Shown here: positions 47,905 to 55,874 of the stretch, in pieces
How positions within the stretch are numbered: the first letter of the stretch is position 1
Layout: each line of letters begins with the position of its first letter
Assembly (NCBI RefSeq): GCF_047948215.1
Contig: NC_134463.1
Span: 51,404,701 to 51,468,700 of the forward strand
Reading direction: 5' to 3'
Length of the DNA: 64,000 nt
DNA from: Lycorma delicatula
Lineage: Eukaryota; Arthropoda; Insecta; Hemiptera; Fulgoridae
Made by a program: the position numbers and the translations under genes
Notes under the pieces: generated by a model
Database searches by the model: none
Seen by the model: only the letters and a program-made list of their open reading frames with translations
Told to the model about the DNA's origin: nothing

Positions 47905-48980
47905 ACTTTTCTATGACAAACTGAACCAAAAATGTTTTAAACATTTTTAAAACCTTACATACAATGTCTTCTTTCTTCTTCGTGTTCATAGTCACTGAGA
48001 ATACTCATTTCTTAATAAAATTTAATACCTTAAAAAAATAAAATTTTAAATACAATTTTAATTTTTTAATAAAACTGTTAAATCAACTTATTTAACTATT
48101 CAAATAGGTTGTTTAAGATCACTGAAACAAATATATCTTGAAAAAACTTAATTGCACTGATTTTGTAAGAGTGGTTTTTAAAATCTTTGTAAAAGTATAA
48201 AACTCTATAGAAAAAAATTATTCCGTATAAGATAACATTGCTGTCTAAAGCACTACGGTGAGACCACACCCGTTTTGACGATTATTCATATAACAAAGAA
48301 ACACAGTTTTTTGTATGTAATATTTAACTTACTCAAATACAAAGAATATTTTTATTTAAAACAGGCCTGCTACAGAAGGCCCAAATAACCAATCATAAAA
48401 TTATTTCATGATTAAAAGAAATAAAAATAGAAAAAAGATTAAATACTAACATCTATTAATGAAAATTTTTATAAAATTAGCAGAAACTTGTAAAACCATT
48501 TTATAAAAGTAATTCCGGTTCTTGTAAAAGTTCGAAAAGTTAGCCTCTTTCTTTCGTTTTAATGTTGCAATCGTCCTTGCTGTGGACCACATTTCAACCG
48601 AATATTGTTTGCTATTTTTTGTTGGAATGCTGCCATTAAGAAACTTTTCAGCGAATATTACACTCAAATGTTTTCTTTATTCCTGAACTTATATAAGGTT
48701 AAACTATGCTATTACTTTCCTTCACAAAATAGGAAATCTGCAAATCAAAAAATTACAGGAGAAAACATAATGCCATGAATGATGAATAACAATGAGTTCA
48801 ATTGAAAAAAACAGAAGTATACGTGTGTTTATCTCGATAAAACCACTATAACCGCGATGTAGGTGGAAATCAGAACACAATTAGAACTGGTTTTAAGTCG
48901 TTCGTTCTGGAATAATACGTGATACTGTATCATAATAAAAAAAGTTACACTCAAAAATATAAAATTTTGTAATAATAAAA
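47905..48980. other. AT-rich stretch downstream of the receptor exon
   Basis: Expected to be 3' UTR intron and/or downstream sequence of the receptor gene, since the exon at 49000-49257 is followed by a splice donor. No AATAAA in a convincing position was found on the minus strand. A 73-codon minus ORF (48446-48667) has no known motif; in minus sense it lies just after an AAGTTCAG word that could be an acceptor. Confidence 0.35.
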
Positions 48981-48984
48981 AAAA

Positions 48985-48990
48985 ACTTAC
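48985..48990 (-). promoter_or_regulatory. Splice donor after the receptor exon
   Basis: In minus sense the exon ends TGA-AAA-ATT-AAG followed by GTAAGT, a perfect consensus donor. It is nine bases after the stop codon, so an intron in the 3' UTR is implied. At that distance it would not be expected to trigger decay by the exon-junction rule. Confidence 0.6.
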
Positions 48991-48999
48991 CTTAATTTT

Positions 49000-49257
49000 T
49001 CACAATATATCATTACTGCGTGTTGTTTTAGTCAACGCAGATTTTTCTGGTCCATTTATATGACCCGGCATATGACCTCTATCTGGTCCACAGTAGATTA
49101 CTTTTCTAAACGCTTTTCTGAAGTTTTCTGATAGAAAAGCGTATAATATCGGGTTGACACATGAATTCATGTAAGCCAATACGTGACTTACTATTTGAAC
49201 CATTACCGATGTGTTCGTTATTTCATATCTGTCTATACTTTTCAGTACAAGAATAAC
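49000..49257 (-). CDS. AstA-R: Allatostatin-A receptor-like GPCR, last coding exon (partial)
   Basis: This exon gives 85 residues of a class A (rhodopsin-type) receptor. It opens VILVLKS, the extracellular end of TM6 and third extracellular loop, then runs through TM7 with [19 protein letters not shown], which holds the NSxxNPxxY signature (N-x-x-N-P-x-x-Y). Helix 8 is [13 protein letters not shown], with a Cys suited to palmitoylation, followed by a Ser/Thr- and Gly-rich tail ending TRSNDIL. The combination matches insect allatostatin-A receptors, which are Gq/Gi-coupled plasma-membrane receptors related to vertebrate galanin receptors. In insects they regulate juvenile hormone synthesis, gut activity and feeding. 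The exon starts after a T-rich tract and TTTCAG acceptor (AG at 49258-49259), phase 0; the earlier TTG start of the open frame is intronic. TM1-TM6 must lie on upstream exons, at higher coordinates, which I could not find. It could also be another galanin/somatostatin-like neuropeptide receptor. The reading frame is intact with no sign of decay. Confidence 0.82.
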   Translation of the reverse strand, partial: VILVLKSIDRYEITNTSVMVQIVSHVLAYMNSCVNPILYAFLSENFRKAFRKVIYCGPDRGHMPGHINGPEKSALTKTTRSNDIL

Positions 49258-49272
49258 CTGAAACAAAAAATT
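49258..49272 (-). promoter_or_regulatory. Splice acceptor of the receptor exon
   Basis: Minus sense: a run of about ten T, then TTTGTTTCAG directly before GTTATTCTTG. Pyrimidine tract plus CAG is a standard acceptor, and the open protein homology begins exactly after it. Confidence 0.8.
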
Positions 49273-49362
49273 TTTTTTTTGTTGTAAATATACGTTTTTT
49301 TCTGAATTGAAAATATATATATATAAATTATTTAAAAATTATAAATGTATTAACCGAATTCA

Positions 49363-49520
49363 GTTCAGTAAAAATTTAATCAAAATAATTTTTACAAAGA
49401 TATTGAAGATTAAAATATTAAGATGGCTGCCATTTTGAAATCTTTGAAGGAGACATTTTCAAAATTTTCTCGCTGTGAAATTCGTACGTTCCATTGCAGA
49501 AAAATGTCCATTGAAAAAAA
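49363..49520 (+). repeat. REP-C, copy 2, in the receptor intron
   Basis: Shares AAGATGG-C-x-GCCATTTTGAA and the flanking AGTAAAAATTTAAT with 27540-27700. It sits about 100 bases upstream of the receptor exon's acceptor in gene orientation. Confidence 0.55.
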
Positions 49521-49524
49521 AGCG

Positions 49525-50025
49525 TATTCTTCATGAAAAATTTGTAAGGCATTTAAGATGCCTATTTTATTCATTTATATTAATGTTTATATTAATGTTT
49601 AATGTTTATTTATATTAATGTCTATACAAAAAAATTATTACTTTTTTAAAATCATTTTTATATAAGATAAGATATTTAGATAAGATAAATAAGATTTTTA
49701 AATTATCATGTTAGAACAGCCAACATATGAAATAAAATATTTCAAACAAATTTAAATAAAATTATCTTTAGAGTTATCTAATAAATTATTTTATTGGTGT
49801 TTTTCCTTGTTTGATATCTCACTTTTTTTAATTTTTAATTTTCTTTTGTTTGAAATATTGAAAATTATATTTGGTTTAATACCTAGTTAAAATCTGCCAT
49901 ATTTTGATATGATTTTTCAAGTGAAAACTTCTTTAGACAACTGTGCACTTTTGGACGGGCATTGAAATAGTCTGATCAGTCAAGCTGTAAAGTAAAATGT
50001 TCATTCGTCTAAATTCGGCCAAGCC
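49525..50025. other. AT-rich, presumed receptor intron
   Basis: Contains short duplications of TTAATGTTTATATTAATG (about 49580-49620) and AGATAAGAT. No exon recognised. Confidence 0.4.
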
Positions 50026-50029
50026 GAGC

Positions 50030-50345
50030 TTAGCCGACTGTGGGAGACACGGATCATAGACTGACTATGATACACAAACGTCAACAGGTTAGTTGTGATG
50101 AACTCATCGGTTATAGTCGGGGGAGGCGAGCTTTTCCGAACGATAGGGAAACGGTCAGTTGTGCGTTGCTTCTGTGCTTGGTCGCGTTTGGTTGTTACTT
50201 TAAATACATTTTTAATTGTTCAGTGTACTTGTAATTGTTTGTATAACTACGAGTTATCAATTTTTCAGTGTGTATGTTTAGTGCATCATCGTTCTAATGA
50301 TAAAAATGATTTTTGAAGAGTAATTCAGTCATTATATGTGTAAGT
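50030..50345 (+). other. GC-richer island, possible first exon or element 5' end
   Basis: A sharply GC-richer block from about 50015 (GGCCAAGCCGAGCTTAGCCG) to 50210 inside AT-rich DNA. Two overlapping plus ORFs (50040-50234, 50095-50316) have no recognised motif. A GTAAGT donor-like word sits at 50340-50345. It could be a non-coding first exon with its promoter, or the 5' end of an unknown transposon. It lies within the presumed receptor intron, on the opposite strand. Confidence 0.25.
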
Positions 50346-50573
50346 AAATTTATTTATTTCTCATATACATATATATATGAATGAGGTACGACAGTATAAT
50401 TTTTCAAAGCTTTCTTTTCATTAGCACTTTGCTAATTTTATCCATTCTGTTCATATATATGCATAGTAATTTGTATAATTACTATATCCACCGTTCAGTT
50501 TATATGTTTACTGCATCACCGTTATAATATTCAGAATTATTATTAGAGTAATTCAGTCATTACATGCATTCAG
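50232..50573 (+). repeat. Direct duplication, two units of about 110 bp
   Basis: 50232-50345 and 50464-50573 share TTTGTATAA-x-TAC, CAGT-x-TATATGTTTA-x-TGCATCA-x-CGTT and AGAGTAATTCAGTCATTA. Spacing is about 230 bases. The donor-like GTAAGT of unit 1 is absent from unit 2. Confidence 0.65.
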
Positions 50574-50731
50574 CAGAAAATTTTAACGTGCAGTACAGTA
50601 GCAGAAACAAAAGCAAAAATGCTTTAGATGTAGCATATTTACTATAATTCCAGGTAGCTATTCCATAGCTAAAATTTTCTTTTCTAAATTTTTTGAATCG
50701 TCAAAGTAATATTGCTCATAAAATTAAGATG

Positions 50732-50734
<3 letters not shown>

Positions 50735-50774
<40 letters not shown>
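50735..50774. repeat. (TA)n microsatellite abutting a foldback element
   Basis: About 20 TA units ending directly at the left terminus of the element at 50775. Confidence 0.95.
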
Positions 50775-50778
<4 letters not shown>

Positions 50779-51495
50779 GTGTTTCTGAAATGATGGGCTG
50801 GCTATACATTTCCGGATTCTCTTTTAAAACTAAGCAAAACATATCCTTACGAAAAATGGCAATTTCTCATTAGTTTTCTCCCTGTCAGCCATTTTTTTAT
50901 TTTTTTATAAAAATATATATCTCAAGTTCGGATAGACGAATCACATTTAATATTTGGCAATCGTTTTGGTAAAAAAGTTTAAAATTAGTAAAACTCAGGA
51001 CTTAAATACCTTTTTTTTCCTTTTTACCTTTAAGTAATTTTTCACAATGATAGACCTAATAATTATGACACAAAATTACAACATCAATTTTCTTTCATAA
51101 CTCGACTATTTTTTAACCGATTTTAAAAAATAAAATGTTATTTTATTCAAAATAAAAGGCTTAATATTTTAGCAAAAATATAATTTTTTATAAAACTAAT
51201 ATTTATGGAGATATAACGGATTTAAAAATAAACATGGTGCCATTTTGTCTTTTTCGAAGGTATTTCAGTCCTAATTTTTTGCTAATTTTAAAACTTTATT
51301 ACCAAGACGCTTACCAAATATTAATATGATTTAGCTATTCGAACTTCAGATATAAATTTTATATAAAAATAACAAGATGGCAGGCAGTGGGAGAACAAAG
51401 GAGAAATTGCCATTTTTCCTAAGGATAGTTTTTCTTTAGTTTTACGACCAGAATCAGACAAATTATAGCCAGCCCACCATTTTAGAAACACTCTG
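50775..51495. mobile_element. Foldback/MITE element with about 260-bp arms
   Basis: Left terminus CAGAGTGTTTCTGAAATGAT and right terminus, reverse-complemented, CAGAGTGTTTCTAAAATGGT. Pairing continues inward: GGGCTGGCTATA in both; AAAAATGGCAATTTCTC in both; the (C/T)TGCCAT-type block; CA/GAGTTCG-x-ATAG; AATATTTGG; CTTGGTAA/TTTGGTAA; AAAATTAG; and GGACT-x-AAATACCTT at about 51000 and 51250. The arms are thus about 260 bases each around a loop of about 200 bases. No coding frame. TATA flanks both sides, consistent with a TA-type target duplication. A 74-codon minus ORF over the right arm is a by-product. Confidence 0.85.
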
Positions 51496-51499
51496 TATA

Positions 51500-53040
51500 T
51501 AATATATAATTTTGAATCGATTATGATCGCCATAAAAATGTTCACTTTGGCCCTGCAGTCTTAGCAAACAAATTTTTACTTTTAATAAACTTCAAAATTC
51601 TTACGTTTACTTCAAATTTAAACTTTATTCGTACTATTATACTCAAAATTAAATTCTCTATAAGTTTTGTTTAAGATTTATGTGTTTATTATGCAGTTAA
51701 CAAAGTTATTTTACGTCAAACTTAAAATAATGTTAGTTTTTTTTTTTTAGCTTAAAAATAAAATTATTATAAGCACTATTAGAAATAATATTTGAAAATA
51801 ATTTTCAAAGCGAGATTCTTTAAGGGTAACATTTATCAAAGATTTTCTCATTCAGAACTTATTTATTTACATGAAATAAAATTTTAAAAGGTAGATATCT
51901 ATTAATTAATTGCATTTGGAAATAAAAATACCATAATCATGAGTAAAATTTAATAAAATGTATAAAAGTTTTATTGCAAAATGATTCGTTATGAAATAAT
52001 ATTTATTTTAAAAAAATTTATTAATCAAGGAAATGTTTTAAAATTAATTGGCTTATATATTTAAAAGTAAACAGATAAAACTTTCTTTATGTACATTTAT
52101 AAACTGTAAAATCAGTTTTGTTTTAAGAGCTTTACAAAGAAAAGTAATGGTGTGGATTACAGAGTTAAGTACGATACTATATAACAGTTTACAGTTTATT
52201 TATCGTATTCTATAGAGTGCTTTGAAATAAAATATAATCCTGCGCATATAAAACATGCACGTAAAGTTACTGTAAGTGTATTAGATTAAATATAAGTTAC
52301 TTATGTAATTTAATTAAAGGTTTTTGCACTTTAAATTAAAAAAAAAAATAAATAAAAAACAATTATTTTTCAAAATATTCGTATTACAATTAAGATTTTT
52401 CAGTTCACCTATTTTGAAAAAAAACCCAATTTCCTATTTTTCAGTTTATCGTGTGCTTATTTTGTAATTATTTATGTCTGTACGTTTTTAGTTTAATATT
52501 ATTAAATAACTTTATATTTTTAATCATTAATATGGTACTTAAAAATTTATTTTAATAATTTTATAATTTATTTAATCCTGTCCTAATCAAAAATTTACCA
52601 TGGTTTTCCTTGATCTATCCAGTCAAATGCTAAGAAAGTTTATTTTTTTAATCGTGGATAGCAGACTTCTCCCTTTTTCTGAGGTGATCTAAATATTATA
52701 TTACGTACATATCGGTCTAAAATATTTTTTTGTAAAAATTCACTTTTGTTTTGTAGCTAATTTAAAAATTTATTTTATATAATTCCAGCCGTACATACAT
52801 TCCTAGCCATTTTCAGTCAGTACTATATAATATGATTATTATTACTAATACATTAATTATAATTATAATGTATAAATGAAAGAAAATGCTTGATAAATAA
52901 ATGGGTAGTTTTGAAAATAAAATTCAACCAAAAAAAAAAACATTACCGGAAATTTTTAATATTTCTCATGAAATAGAAGTTATCTTCTATTTACGTTACA
53001 TAGTCTTATTACTATTGACATTAAAGCGAAAAATAAACTG
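51500..53040. other. AT-rich stretch, presumed intron or intergenic
   Basis: No exon, RNA gene or repeat copy recognised. Confidence 0.45.
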
Positions 53041-53044
53041 ATTT

Positions 53045-53270
53045 TTCATTTCGTTTTACGAAATAAAGGAAGTATTGTGATCGTAAAAAATTTCGATCTT
53101 CGGATTTCATCTCCTTTTTTTCTTTTTTTTAACTTTTTTTTACTTCCTTGTACGAAGTAAAGGAAGTATTGTGATCCCGAAACATTTCATTTTTCATATT
53201 TCAACGGAAATATCCATTTTGACGATTCCTGAATCCATTGCCATTATATATTTATATATAGAAGAAGGAA
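53045..53270 (-). repeat. REP-A terminal fragments, two in a row
   Basis: ACGAAATAAAGGAAGTATTG (about 53059) and ACTTCCTTGTACGAAGTAAA (53142) each begin the same terminal motif, followed by TTTC...GGATTTCA or CATATTTCAACGGAAATATC and, in the second, TTCCTGAATCCATT. The first fragment is cut after about 60 bases and the second after about 110. Confidence 0.7.
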
Positions 53271-53319
53271 GTTTTTTAGTATATTTGCTTGTTTCGTAAA
53301 TATCTCGACATCAGCAACA

Positions 53320-53565
53320 ACTAGCGGGTATAGTTTTCGCAAAAATATTTTATTTCAATAATTTATAAATATTCTGAATATGAGCCAAATCGGTCAATAG
53401 ATGCAATTTTTCCAAATATCTCGACCCATTTAACGGGTCCATTTTTTGTTGAGGGATTTCTTTCCATATATGTAACACATATTCTGAATGTGAACCAAAT
53501 CGGACCATAAATAAAATTTTTTGAAATACCTCAACCACTAATTAATCCAAACTAATTCCAGAAAT
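53320..53565 (-). repeat. Two-unit direct repeat, unclassified
   Basis: ATTCTGAATATGAGCCAAATC, CAATTTTTCCAAATATCTCG at about 53370-53425 match ATTCTGAATGTGAACCAAATC, AAATTTTTTGAAATACCTCA at about 53480-53535. The period is near 110 bases. The 62-codon minus ORF here follows the repeat and shows an internal peptide duplication only for that reason. Confidence 0.6.
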
Positions 53566-53649
53566 AATCGCGGGCGTGCGCACAACTCACCAAAATTTAA
53601 TCGCTATCGAATGAATGGTATAGGAATGCATACGGAACCAACAAAAATT

Positions 53650-54245
53650 CATTTTTACTTCCTTGTACGAAGTATAAAAGTAAGTATTGTGATCGCGAAA
53701 CATTTTGGTTTTCATATTTCAACGGAAATATTCATTTTGACCATTCCTGAATCCATTTTGCCTAGTTTTGGCGTGAAGTCTGTAAGTACATAATATTTAT
53801 ATATGCGCGTATTTACCTCGCATACCGCAAAAACGATTATCCGTGGGATGAAGAAATTATGGATTTAGTACTGTTACAACATCTAGTTGTGCACCTCGAA
53901 ATTCAATCGATATTCCGAAATTAAATTGAATCGAATCGATTCAATCGAAATTAAAATTAAGGATTTAGTTAATGGAATATTTTTATTTTGAAGGGAGCAC
54001 ATGTGGTGCGAATCAAACTTCCAACTCCTTTTGTTTTTTAACTTCTTTTATTTATTTTTTGAATTTTTTTTTTTAAATTAAATATATTGATTTATTAATA
54101 ATTATTAAACCTTGATTGTAAAAAAGGTTTTACGAAAAATAATTATTCAATAACAAAAAAAAACAAATAAAAAAAATCAGAAGTTAATAGTGAAATAAAA
54201 TTTTATGTACTTTTAAAAATATATATATGTAATTTAATAGGCATT
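53650..54245 (-). repeat. REP-A, copy 5, main part
   Basis: From ACTTCCTTGTACGAAGTATA through CAACGGAAATATTCATTTTG, TGTTACAACATCTAGTTGTG, CACCTCG and AAATATATTGATTTATTAATAA to TATGTAATTTAATAGGC. The remaining terminus is found about 1.07 kb further on (55318-55370), so the element is split by an insertion. Confidence 0.8.
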
Positions 54246-55317
54246 ATTACGTATGTGTATATATATGTAACAGTTGGTGAAATATCTGATTATTTAATAT
54301 TAATTGAAAATTATGATTTAGAATAGTATTATTTTTGGATTTTCTAATTTAATTTCTGTTTAATTTTATTTAATTATTCTGGAACTTCTGTTTAATTTTA
54401 TCTACGTTAAAGTTAAGTGCAGAGTGAATGAAAAATAGACCCTCACAAGAACAACATATACACTGAGGCATACATGCCCGAGCTTTAATAAATTTCAAAA
54501 AATTCTTATCTTATAGTTCATTATTCCTCTGATATTGTCGGACAATAGTCTCCTTAAGTCAGAGTTGATTTAACATTTCGTTTATTTTTTTTTGTTGCCG
54601 ATCATTTAATCGTTCCTTGGTTTAATGTAATTCTGATTTTAATATGTGTACACGTTCTCTAGTTATCAAATTTTCTCTCTCTTTATGTCCATCATCCTCT
54701 CATAATCTTTTTATTCTTTACTTGGTCTAAACGTTTTCTTCCTCTTTATATTTATCATCTTCTTTAAATATTTTTATACTTTCTTTGGTTTTAACATTTT
54801 CTTCCTCATTATATTTATCATCTTCTCTTAATTTTTTATTCTTCTCTTGTTTTTAACATTTTCTTCTTCTTCATATCCATCTTCTTTTCATTTTTTGAGA
54901 TATATTTCTTCATGTTATCTTTCTTTTTCCTGCATGATTGTTTCTTTTTCATTTTGATTATTCACCAAATAATCCGATAATAAAAACTGAATATTTTACA
55001 CCGTTAGGTCAAAATTAACATATCTAACTAGTGTACGGGAGTTCACTAAACGAAATAGTTTAATTATTATTAACATTTGAATATCAGTAACTGACGAAGA
55101 TATGAATAATACTGATTTAGTAATACCAGAAATAAAGGGACTTTTACTCTTTCCTAATATTTCATATAAAATTGTTGAATTAATAATTGCATAAATATTT
55201 GATGTTAATATAAACTAATATTTCATTAACTGTCCATTTTATTAAATAATTGGAGGATCGTATCTCGCTTTCAAATGAAATAAGTTTAAATGAAGTGCAG
55301 CAAAATATGGGTATGTA
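54246..55317 (-). mobile_element. Insertion inside REP-A carrying a coding relic
   Basis: A 1.07-kb segment separates the two parts of REP-A copy 5. TATGTAATTTAATAGGC (ends 54243) and TATGTATAATTTAATAGGC (55314-55332) flank it, a 15-17-base direct repeat with a 2-base indel that would be the target duplication. In other REP-A copies this word occurs once. The coding relic (54372-54952) is described separately. Confidence 0.5.
54372..54952 (-). pseudogene. Relic of a Lys/Glu-rich, Cys-containing transposon protein (Helitron-like?)
   Basis: Minus strand, from an ATG at 54952: MKKKQSCRKKKDNMKK, then after a frameshift three units of a 21-residue repeat: EDDKYNEEENVKTKESIKIF, EDDKYKEEENV and EDDGHKERENLITRERVHIL. 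Further along, TKERLNDRQQKKINEML, LKETIVRQYQ, and ARACMPQCICCSCEGLFF with FNVDKIKQKF, ending at a stop near 54372. Several in-frame stops show decay. A charged repetitive N-terminus followed by a C-x-CC-x-C-EGLFF cysteine cluster resembles the region before the helicase-like Rep domain in insect Helitron proteins; that is from memory of the family. No Rep or helicase motif remains. Confidence 0.4.
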
Positions 55318-55370
55318 TAATTTAATAGGCGTGCAAGGAAGTTATGAGGTGTCCACATAAGATTTTTTTG
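55318..55370 (-). repeat. REP-A copy 5, terminal part with hairpin
   Basis: TAATTTAATAGGCGTGCAAG, GAAGTTATGAGGTGTCCACA, TAAGATTTTT: the same terminus that opens copies 2-4 in the opposite orientation. Confidence 0.8.
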
Positions 55371-55374
55371 TTTT

Positions 55375-55705
55375 ATTTTTGAAATTTTGTTGAGCCATAC
55401 AACATTTGCTAAAAGAATATAAAAATTCTGTTTTACATAAATATCATCGAATTTCGATTAAATCTAAAGTTTATTTCATTTTTTAAAAATGAATAGTTTT
55501 ACAGAGTTTTGATTAAAATAATCTGAATTTTATGAGTGGGATTTATGTAAATAAAAAAAATAATAAACTGGCAAAGGATTTCAAAAATTACCCGGACCTG
55601 TTCTTACGTCCAAAAATATTTTAAATTGAAAATATTACAGTCAAATTAATTTTTAAGTAACGATTATTTAATCTTAAAAAAAATTATCAATATTATTATT
55701 ATTTT
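55375..55705. other. AT-rich stretch, nothing recognised
   Basis: No feature seen. Confidence 0.45.
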
Positions 55706-55710
55706 CCCAT

Positions 55711-55870
55711 CTCCTGGGTGGAGCAATAGCGTCTCAGCCTTTCATCTGGAGGTCCCAAATTTGAATCCCGGTCCGGCAATACATTTTTCACATGCTGCAA
55801 ATTCCATTTATCATCTACATCTACTAACTGTAAGAGTACTGTATTATCTCCTCTGAAGATTATTATGATT
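55711..55870 (+). repeat. SINE-2, copy 4, decayed
   Basis: GGGTGGAGCAATAGCGTCTC, AGCCTTTCATCTGGAGGTCC, AAATTTGAATCCCGGTCCGG (B box), then CACATGCTGCAAATTCCATT and CTCCTCTGAAGAT. The A box is damaged and the 3' domain is truncated. Confidence 0.75.
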
Positions 55871-55874
55871 ATAT

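Noticed and set aside
47681..47995. 104-codon minus ORF
   Set aside because: Lies across REP-B; the frame is not open in the other three copies as far as can be read.
49258..49266. Upstream extension (Met-Phe-Gln) of the receptor ORF
   Set aside because: The codons are TTG-TTT-CAG, the intron's acceptor end; not translated as part of the exon.
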